NCBI RefSeq assembly: GCF_900104845.1
Contig: NZ_FNSR01000001.1
Coordinates: 3,596,001 to 3,660,000, forward strand
DNA length: 64,000 nt
Direction of reading: 5' to 3'
Source: Paraburkholderia caballeronis
GTDB lineage: Bacteria; Pseudomonadota; Gammaproteobacteria; Burkholderiales; Burkholderiaceae
Shown: piece by piece, positions 57,796-64,000 of the stretch
Position numbering within the stretch: position 1 is the stretch's first letter
Layout of the letters: each line of letters opens with the position of its first letter
The notes under the pieces: model-generated
Told to the model about the DNA's origin: nothing
The model's input: only the letters and a program-made list of their open reading frames with translations
Databases searched by the model: none
Translations under genes and position numbers: made by a program

Positions 57796-58581
57796 ATGGC
57801 AAAACCGCGCCGCACTACAAAACAGTCGAAGCAGTCCGGGGGAACCTTTCTGGGCATCGTGCTGGGCCTGATCGTCGGCCTGGCGATCGCGGTGGTGGTG
57901 GCGCTCTACATCACGCGCGCGCCGACGCCGTTCGTGTCGAAGGTCGCGCCGCCCGCCGCCGCGCCGGACAACGGCGCAAGCCAGTCCCAGCAATACGATC
58001 CGAACCGCGTGCTGCAAGGCAAGTCGCCCGGCCAGCCGGTGCCGCAGGCCGCGCAGCCGACGCCGCCGAACACCGCGCCCGGCCAGTCCACCGCGCAGTC
58101 GCAATCGTCGGGCATGCTCGACGAGCCGCAGATCGTCGAAGTGCCGCCGGCCGGCGCAAGCGCGGGCGTCGCGCCCGCTCCCGGCGCGGCGAACGGCGTC
58201 GCGGTCGCGCCGAAGCCGTCCAGCGGCGATACCGGCACGGCCGCGAAGAAGCCGCAACCGGCCGCCAGCGCGCCGGCACAGGCGCTCGCCAACAACCCGC
58301 CGTCGAAGCCTGCGCAGGCGGCGCCCGCGCCCGGCGACGCGAACACCGGCTACTTCCTGCAGGTCGGCGCGTACAAGACGTCCGCCGACGCCGAGCAGCA
58401 GCGCGCGCGGCTCGCGTTCCAGGGCTTCGAATCGAAGGTCACCCAGCGCGATGCGGGCGGTGTCACGTATTATCGTGTGCGCATCGGACCGTTCGCGAAG
58501 TTCGAGGACATGAACTCCACGCGTCAGCGGCTGTCCGATGCGGGCGTCGATACTGCGGTGATCCGCTTTACGAAGCAGTAA
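57796..58581 (+). CDS. SPOR-domain protein
   Basis: 261 residues from ATG 57796. A basic N-terminus and one membrane helix (about 19-43), a long Pro/Ala/Ser/Gln linker (45-180), then a C-terminal SPOR domain (about 188-258: TGYFLQVGAYKTSADAEQQRARLAFQGFESKV ... TYYRVRIGPFAKFEDMNSTRQRL). SPOR domains bind denuded peptidoglycan glycans at the septum, so a division or cell-wall role is expected. Sits between argS and dsbA as in other Burkholderia. Confidence 0.93.
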   Translation: MAKPRRTTKQSKQSGGTFLGIVLGLIVGLAIAVVVALYITRAPTPFVSKVAPPAAAPDNGASQSQQYDPNRVLQGKSPGQPVPQAAQPTPPNTAPGQSTAQSQSSGMLDEPQIVEVPPAGASAGVAPAPGAANGVAVAPKPSSGDTGTAAKKPQPAASAPAQALANNPPSKPAQAAPAPGDANTGYFLQVGAYKTSADAEQQRARLAFQGFESKVTQRDAGGVTYYRVRIGPFAKFEDMNSTRQRLSDAGVDTAVIRFTKQ

Positions 58582-58755
58582 CACGCTCCCGCTGCCGCAT
58601 CCGGCCGCTTCGGCGGCCGGCCTCGCGGCGAAGCCGGTACAACGCAGCACCGACTGTCGGAACGGCCCGCCCGGCGCGTATCGCGTCGGCAGACCGCGCC
58701 GTCAACGAGCGGCGGGCGATTGCCCGCCGATGCACGTCAACGTGGGTTACACGAC

Positions 58756-59397
58756 ATGAAAAGACTCCTCGGTTCGCTATTGCTTTCCTTTTCGCTGATC
58801 GCCGCCGGCGGTGCGCAGGCCTCGCCCGCCGCGCCGGTCGCCAACAAGGACTACACGGTCCTGAAGACGCCGCAGCCGGTCGACGTGCCGCCCGGCAAGA
58901 TCGAAGTGATCGAATTCTTCTGGTACGGCTGTCCGCACTGCAACGAATTCAACCCGTTCCTCGAAGCGTGGATCAAGAAGCAGGAGCCGGACGTCGTGTT
59001 CAGGCGCGTGCCGGTTGCGTTCCGCGACGACTTCATCCCGCACTCGAAGATGTTCTATGCGCTCGACGCGCTCGGCCTCGCGCAGAAGCTGACGCCGGTG
59101 GTGTTCCACGAGATCCACGTGAACAAGAACTACCTGCTCACGCCGGAAGACCAGGCGAAGTTCCTCGCGACCCAGGGCGTCGATCCGAAGAAGTACATGG
59201 AAGCGTACAACTCGTTCTCGACGCAGAGCGCGCTGAAGCGCGACCAGCAACTGCTCCAGAACTACCAGATCGACGGCGTGCCGACGCTCGCGGTGCAGGG
59301 CAAGTACCTGACCGGCCCGGCATCGACGAACAGCCTGCCGGGCGCGATCCAGGTGCTCGACTATCTGGTCGCGCAGGTTCGCGCAAAGAAGATGTAA
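58756..59397 (+). CDS. dsbA: Thiol:disulfide interchange protein DsbA
   Basis: 213 residues. Signal peptide (about 1-24, ending GGAQAS), thioredoxin fold with an inserted helical domain, active site CPHC (Cys59/Cys62) in FWYGCPHCNEF and the cis-proline in IDGVPTLAVQGK. Introduces disulfides into periplasmic proteins. Start ATG 58756; an upstream in-frame start would lose the signal-peptide logic. Followed by an SDR gene 16 bp later. Confidence 0.95.
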   Translation: MKRLLGSLLLSFSLIAAGGAQASPAAPVANKDYTVLKTPQPVDVPPGKIEVIEFFWYGCPHCNEFNPFLEAWIKKQEPDVVFRRVPVAFRDDFIPHSKMFYALDALGLAQKLTPVVFHEIHVNKNYLLTPEDQAKFLATQGVDPKKYMEAYNSFSTQSALKRDQQLLQNYQIDGVPTLAVQGKYLTGPASTNSLPGAIQVLDYLVAQVRAKKM

Positions 59398-59413
59398 GCC
59401 CCGACGCGCCGGC

Positions 59414-60187
59414 ATGAGCGAACCGTTGAAGGTCTTCATCACCGGCGCGTCGAGCGGGATCGGCCGCGCGCTCGCGGCCGAATACGCGCGGCGCGGCGCG
59501 ATTCTCGGGCTCGTCGCGCGCCGCGCCGACGCCCTCGCCGACTTCCGGCAATCCCATCCCGACTGTTCCATCTCGATCTATCCGGCCGACGTGCGCGACG
59601 CGGCTGCGCTCGCGCATGCGGCGCAGCAGTTCGTCGCGGCGCACGGGCAGCCCGACGTCGTGATCGCGAACGCGGGCGTGAGCCGCGGCGTCGTCACCGG
59701 CGAAGGCGACCTCGGCGCGTTCCGCGACGTGATGGACACCAACTACTTCGGCATGGTCGCGACGTTCGAGCCGTTCGCGGCCGCGATGCGCGACGCGCGC
59801 CGCGGCACGCTGGTCGGCATCGCGAGCGTCGCCGGCGTGCGCGGGCTGCCCGGCTCCGGCGCGTACAGCGCGTCGAAGGCCGCGGCGCTCGCGTACCTCG
59901 AATCGCTGCGCGTCGAGATGCGGCCGGCCGGCGTGAAGGTCGTCACGATCGCGCCCGGCTACATCCGCACGCCGATGACCGCGCGCAACCCGTATCCGAT
60001 GCCGTTCCTGATGGACGTCGAGCGCTTCGCCGCGAAGAGCGCGGACGCGATCGCGCAGGGCCGCGCGTTCGCGGTATTCCCGTGGCCGATGCGGATCGCC
60101 GCCGCGCTGCTGCGGGTGCTGCCGCGCTGGCTGTACGACCGCGCATTCGAGAACGCGCCGCGCAAGCCGCGCGCGGCCGGGCAATAA
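59414..60187 (+). CDS. Short-chain dehydrogenase/reductase
   Basis: 257 residues. Cofactor motif TGASSGIGRALAAEYARRG at the N-terminus, NAGVSRG, and the catalytic YxxxK in GAYSASKAAALAY. The C-terminal third is unlike reductases with a defined substrate, so the ligand is open. In tandem with dsbA, 16 bp after it, so likely on the same transcript. Confidence 0.88.
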   Translation: MSEPLKVFITGASSGIGRALAAEYARRGAILGLVARRADALADFRQSHPDCSISIYPADVRDAAALAHAAQQFVAAHGQPDVVIANAGVSRGVVTGEGDLGAFRDVMDTNYFGMVATFEPFAAAMRDARRGTLVGIASVAGVRGLPGSGAYSASKAAALAYLESLRVEMRPAGVKVVTIAPGYIRTPMTARNPYPMPFLMDVERFAAKSADAIAQGRAFAVFPWPMRIAAALLRVLPRWLYDRAFENAPRKPRAAGQ

Positions 60188-60403
60188 CCGTAAGCCCCTC
60201 TGTGGCCATCGTCCCCGCGCTCAAGCCGCTAACGAATGCGCTTATGCGGATTCGTCGGTTGTCGCGACAATGTCCGTTCGATTAAGCTTGCGGCGACCGG
60301 GGCCGAATCGCGACGCGCTTTCGCAGAGGCGCGCCGACACGACCGAGGCAATCGCGGCGAACCGTGCCGCCACGGCCCGCCACCGCAGATAAACGGAGAT
60401 CCC

Positions 60404-62008
60404 ATGCGCTTCACGCTGTCCGCCATCGCACCCGCCGCGCTCGCGGCCGCGCTCGCCGTCGCCGCCGCACCCGCGCTCGCGAAACCGCTGACGGTCTGCA
60501 CCGAGTCGAGCCCGGACGGCTTCGACGTCGTGCAGTTCAACTCGCTCGTGACGACGAACGCGTCCGCCGACGTGATCTTCAATTCGCTCGTCGCGTACGA
60601 CGAGGCCGCTAAAAAGGTCGTACCGTCGCTCGCCGACAAGTGGGACGTGAGCGCGGACGGCCTCACGTACACGTTCCATCTGCGCCCGAACGTGCCGTTC
60701 CAGACGACCGCGTGGTTCAAGCCGACGCGCCCGTTCGACGCGGACGACGTCGTGTTCACGTTCGCGCGGATGCTCGACCCGGACAATCCGTGGCACAAGG
60801 TGACCGGCGCGAGCGGCTTCCCGCACGCGCAGTCGATGGGGCTGCCGAAGCTGATCAAGTCCGTCTCGAAGGTCGACGACCATACGGTGAAGTTCGTGCT
60901 GAGCGAGCCGAATGCGACGTTCCTGTCGATCCTGACGATGGGTTTCGCGTCGATCTACCCGGCCGAATACGCAGACCAGTTGCTGAAGGCCGGCAAGCCG
61001 ACGGACCTGAACGCGCAGCCGGTCGGCACCGGCCCGTTCGTGCTGAAGAGCTACACGAAGGACGCAGTGATCCGCTACGACGTGAACCCGTCGTACTGGG
61101 GGCCGAAGCCGAAGGTCGACCGGCTGATCTACGCGATCACGCCGGACGCTGCGGTGCGCGCGCAGAAGGTGAAGGCCGGCGAATGCCAGATCGCGCTGTC
61201 ACCGAAGCCGCAGGACGTCGCGGCCGCGAAGGGCGACAGCGCGCTGAGGGTCGTGCAAACGCCCGCGTTCATGACCGCGTTCGTCGCGCTGAACACGCAG
61301 AAGAAGCCGCTCGACAACCCTAAGGTGCGTCAGGCACTGAACATGGCGTTCGATCGCACGACGTATCTGAAAACGGTATTCGACAACACCGCGACGCCCG
61401 CGACGAACCCGTGGCCGCCGATCACGTGGGGCTACAACCATTCGATCCAGCCGTATCCGTACGACGTCGCGAAGGCGAAACAACTGCTCGCGTCGGCCGG
61501 TTTCCCGAACGGTTTCGCGACGACGATCTGGGTGCGGCCGAACGGCAGCGTGCTGAACCCGAACCCGCGCGCGGGCGCGGAACTGCTGCAGGCCGACTTC
61601 GCGAAGATCGGCGTGAAGGCGGACATCAAGGTGATCGAATGGGGCGAACTCATCAAGGAGGCGAAGCAGGGCCAGCACGACACGCTGTTCATGGGCTGGG
61701 CCGGCGACAACGGCGACCCGGACAACTATCTGTCGCCGCTCTTCAGCTGCAACGCGGTGCAGTCGGGGATCAACTTCGCGCGCTTCTGCGACACACAGTT
61801 AGACAAGCTGATCGCGGACGGCAAGGCAACGCCGGACATCGCGAAACGCACGAAGGCGTATGAAGCCGCGCAGAAGATCATCCACGATCAGGCGCTGTGG
61901 ATTCCGCTCGGTTACCCGGTTGCCGCCGCGATCACGCGTGCGAACGTCGGCGGTTATCAGGTGAGTCCGTTCGGACGGCAGAACTTCGCGGGCGTGTCGG
62001 TGCAATAA
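60404..62008 (+). CDS. Peptide/dipeptide ABC transporter substrate-binding protein (DppA-like)
   Basis: 534 residues. Signal peptide (about 1-25, APALA), type II binding fold (SBP_bac_5) with SLADKWDVSADGLTYTFHLRPNVPFQTT and ADDVVFTFARMLDPDNPWH, and the ligand-site region LDNPKVRQALNMAFDRTTYL. Binds peptides or nickel/heme-type ligands in the periplasm. ATG 60404 with GGAG upstream starts the signal peptide. No permease or ATPase genes are next to it. A terminator follows. Confidence 0.93.
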   Translation: MRFTLSAIAPAALAAALAVAAAPALAKPLTVCTESSPDGFDVVQFNSLVTTNASADVIFNSLVAYDEAAKKVVPSLADKWDVSADGLTYTFHLRPNVPFQTTAWFKPTRPFDADDVVFTFARMLDPDNPWHKVTGASGFPHAQSMGLPKLIKSVSKVDDHTVKFVLSEPNATFLSILTMGFASIYPAEYADQLLKAGKPTDLNAQPVGTGPFVLKSYTKDAVIRYDVNPSYWGPKPKVDRLIYAITPDAAVRAQKVKAGECQIALSPKPQDVAAAKGDSALRVVQTPAFMTAFVALNTQKKPLDNPKVRQALNMAFDRTTYLKTVFDNTATPATNPWPPITWGYNHSIQPYPYDVAKAKQLLASAGFPNGFATTIWVRPNGSVLNPNPRAGAELLQADFAKIGVKADIKVIEWGELIKEAKQGQHDTLFMGWAGDNGDPDNYLSPLFSCNAVQSGINFARFCDTQLDKLIADGKATPDIAKRTKAYEAAQKIIHDQALWIPLGYPVAAAITRANVGGYQVSPFGRQNFAGVSVQ

Positions 62009-62041
62009 ACGCGTGCAGTAAGCCCGCCGCCGCCCGCAACG

Positions 62042-62076
62042 AAAAAGGCGCTTCGGTTTTCCGAAGCGCCTTTTTT
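62042..62076. terminator. Bidirectional intrinsic terminator
   Basis: AAAAAGGCGCTTCGG, loop TTTT, CCGAAGCGCC and TTTTTT. It lies between the convergent peptide-binding and sulfate-binding protein genes and overlaps the end of the latter. Confidence 0.92.
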
Positions 62077-63097
62077 ACTTGAGGCCCGCGACGATCTGGT
62101 CGTACGTGCCGCCGTCCGAGAAGTGCGTCTGCTGCGCCTTCTGCCAGCTGCCGAACACCTGCTCGACAGTGAAGGTCTTCAGCGGCTTGAACTCGTCCGC
62201 GTGTTTCGCGAGCACCGCGGCGTCGCGCGGCCGCAGATGGTGCTGCGCGATGATCTCCTGCGCGGCCGGCGTGTACAGGTAGTCCAGATACGCCTGCGCG
62301 ACCTTGCGGGTGCCGCGCTTGTCGACCACCTTGTCGACGATCGACACCGGCGGCTCCGCGAGCAGGCTCACCGACGGATACACCGCCTCGAAGTCGTTCG
62401 CGCCGACGCCGCTGCGGATCAGGCCGACCTCGTTCTCGAACGTGACCAGCACGTCGCCGATGCCGCGCTGCGTGAACGTGGTCGTCGCGCCGCGGCCGCC
62501 CGCGTCGAGCACCGGCACGTTGTGCAGCAGCGCCTTCGCGAAGTCGAACGCCTGCGCATCGGTTGCGCCCTGCTGCTTGCGGTAGCCCCAGGCGGCCAGA
62601 TACGCATAACGGCCGTTGCCGGACGTCTTCGGATTCGCGATCACGACCTGGATGCCCGGCTTCACGAGATCGCTCCAGTCGTTGATGTGCTTCGGGTTGC
62701 CCTTGCGCACGAGGAACACCATCGTCGTCGTGTACGGCGCGCTGTCGTACGGCAGCCGCTTGCGCCAGTCCGCCGGCACCAGTTGGCCGCGCTCCGCGAG
62801 CAGGTCGATGTCGTTCGGCTGGTTCATCGTCACGACGTCGGCCTGCAACCCTTGCAGCACCGACAGCGCCTGCGCGCTCGACGCGCCGTGCGACTGGCGG
62901 ATCGACACGGTCTCGCCGGTCTTCTGCTTGTACTGCTCGATGAACGCCGTGTTGATGTCCTTGTACAGCTCGCGCGTCACGTCGTACGACACGTTGAGCA
63001 GCGACGTGTCGGCGGCGGCATTGCCGGCCGCGAAGGTCGCCGAAGCTGCGATGAGTCCTGCGCCGAGCCAGCGCGATACGCGTCCCGAAACTGCCAT
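62075..63097 (-). CDS. sbp: Sulfate/thiosulfate-binding protein
   Basis: 340 residues. Signal peptide (about 1-29, AAGNAAA), then the sulfate-binding fold: LLNVSYDVTRELYKDINTAF, RQSHGASSAQALSVLQGLQADVVTMNQ, and RGIGDVLVTFENE. Periplasmic receptor for sulfate or thiosulfate import by CysTWA. ATG 63097 is preferred over an upstream in-frame ATG at 63184. The transporter subunits are not next to it in the usual downstream position, so here sbp is solitary. Confidence 0.94.
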   Translation of the reverse strand: MAVSGRVSRWLGAGLIAASATFAAGNAAADTSLLNVSYDVTRELYKDINTAFIEQYKQKTGETVSIRQSHGASSAQALSVLQGLQADVVTMNQPNDIDLLAERGQLVPADWRKRLPYDSAPYTTTMVFLVRKGNPKHINDWSDLVKPGIQVVIANPKTSGNGRYAYLAAWGYRKQQGATDAQAFDFAKALLHNVPVLDAGGRGATTTFTQRGIGDVLVTFENEVGLIRSGVGANDFEAVYPSVSLLAEPPVSIVDKVVDKRGTRKVAQAYLDYLYTPAAQEIIAQHHLRPRDAAVLAKHADEFKPLKTFTVEQVFGSWQKAQQTHFSDGGTYDQIVAGLK

Positions 63098-63234
63098 GGT
63101 GTTCCCCGTCTGTTGTTGAAAGGCGTCGCCGGCCGCCGCATGCGGCGCGCCGCCGACCCACGATTCTAGCGGGGTCGCCCGCATCGCTTATGCGCGAAGC
63201 GGCTTTGCTTATCAGGATTCGAGCTATAGGCGGG

Positions 63235-64000
63235 TCACGCCATGATGTGCGCGCCGCCGTCGATGTACACGGTGTTGCCGCTCATCCGGCGCGCGTACGG
63301 CGTCGCGAGGTACGCGGTCGCATAGCCGACGTCCATGATGTCGACCAGTTCGCCGAGCGGCGCGCGGTCCACCGCTTCCGCGAGCATCCGGTCGAAGTCC
63401 GGCAGGCCGGACGCCGCGCGCGTCTTCAGCGGCCCCGGCGAGATCGCATGCACGCGGATTCCGCGCGGCCCGAGTTCGTACGCGAGGTAGCGGCACGCGG
63501 ATTCGAGCGCGGCCTTCACCGGACCCATCAGGTTGTAGCTCGGCACCACACGGTTCGCGCCGTCGTAGCTCATCGCGAACAGCGTGCCGCCGTCGCGCAT
63601 CAGCGGCGCCGCCCGCTTCGCCATCCGGATGAACGAGTGGCACGACACGTCCATCGCATAGGCGAAACCCTGCGCGGACGAATCGAGCAGGCCGCCCTGA
63701 AGATCGATCTTCGGCGCGAACGCGATCGAATGCAGCGCGATGTCGAGCCCGCCCCACGTGTCGCGCAGCGACGCGAACACCGCGTCGAGCTGCTCGTCGC
63801 TTTCGACGTTCAGCGGCAGCAGCAGGTCCGCGCCGAGTTCGGCCGCGAGCGGCTCGACGTAGGCTTTCGCCTTGTCGTTCAGGTAGGTGAGCGCGAGCCG
63901 CGCGCCGAGGTCGCGGAACGCGCGCGCGCAGCCGTACGCGATCGAGTCCGCGTTCGCGACGCCGGTCACGAGCGCATGCATGCCGGCGAGCGGCAGTTGG
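63235..64000 (-). CDS. FabI-like enoyl-ACP reductase (5' end beyond the window)
   Basis: At least 255 residues; the frame stays open through the right edge, and a family N-terminus (PLAG before MHALVTGVANADSIAYGCA) suggests the true start is outside. An internal ATG at 63981 is likely not the start. Cofactor and active-site features: GVANADSIAYGCARAF, ALHSIAFAP, and Tyr/Lys in PSYNLMGPVKAAL with Y-x6-K spacing, the FabI type. Reduces enoyl-ACP in fatty-acid synthesis. Probably a second FabI-like gene, as these genomes often carry more than one. Confidence 0.88.
   Translation of the reverse strand, partial: QLPLAGMHALVTGVANADSIAYGCARAFRDLGARLALTYLNDKAKAYVEPLAAELGADLLLPLNVESDEQLDAVFASLRDTWGGLDIALHSIAFAPKIDLQGGLLDSSAQGFAYAMDVSCHSFIRMAKRAAPLMRDGGTLFAMSYDGANRVVPSYNLMGPVKAALESACRYLAYELGPRGIRVHAISPGPLKTRAASGLPDFDRMLAEAVDRAPLGELVDIMDVGYATAYLATPYARRMSGNTVYIDGGAHIMA

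Overview
The window is high-GC chromosomal DNA from a beta-proteobacterium, most likely Burkholderia sensu lato (Burkholderia, Paraburkholderia or a close relative). The split methionine synthase, a PhaM-type polyhydroxyalkanoate granule protein, a ferrooxidans-type gshA, a regulatory-only PTS (EIIA-Man, HPr, EI), DUF3567/DUF2917/DUF1840 proteins and an MCE lipid transporter with a PqiC-like lipoprotein all fit Burkholderiales. The genus cannot be fixed from the sequence alone. I see about 63 protein genes. I found no tRNA, rRNA, insertion sequence, phage, CRISPR array or integration site.

Layout. 1-5.4 kb: edge of a BioC-like methyltransferase, comF-like gene, trmL, then the opposite-strand cluster rhodanese-grxC-secB-gpsA plus a macro-domain gene, and divergent gpmA. 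5.7-8.3 kb: C-terminal processing protease and a MoeB/ThiF adenylyltransferase. 8.3-13.7 kb (minus): gshA-gshB, then EIIA-Man, ptsH and ptsI. 14-18.3 kb: amtB-glnK behind a sigma-54 promoter, divergent from ubiK and comM. 18.3-24.9 kb: a structured convergent gap, a lipoprotein, a TlpA-like thioredoxin, and dctA-dctB-dctD with its own sigma-54 promoter. 25-31 kb: dacC-dat-ybeD and lipB-lipA, with a divergent LysR/DUF2917 pair between them. 31.5-37.8 kb: small hydrolase, ferredoxin, VanZ protein, and an MlaE/MlaF/MCE/lipoprotein transporter. 37.9-40.5 kb: birA-coaX, a tiny membrane protein and the heptose adenylyltransferase. 40.6-47.5 kb: ferritin-like diiron protein, PhaM, an atypical crotonase, a Liv-type binding protein, and an FAH hydrolase divergent from an IclR regulator. 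47.7-55.6 kb: DUF3108, lactonase-like hydrolase, DUF3567, metH1-metH2, a cationic secreted peptide and DUF1840. 55.9-64 kb: argS-SPOR-dsbA-SDR, two solitary solute-binding proteins, and a FabI-like reductase cut by the window edge.

The content is mainly housekeeping: thiol redox, lipoate, biotin and CoA cofactors, nitrogen and C4-dicarboxylate uptake, and envelope lipid handling. The observations most worth checking are regulatory or structural: two good sigma-54 promoters with candidate enhancers, interlocking inverted repeats over the ctpA promoter, a possible leaderless birA, uncoupling of ptsH from ptsI, a convergent gap rich in DnaA-box-like words, a crotonase lacking both catalytic glutamates, and an Ala/Pro linker in AmtB. 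I did not find a clear undescribed multi-gene system.
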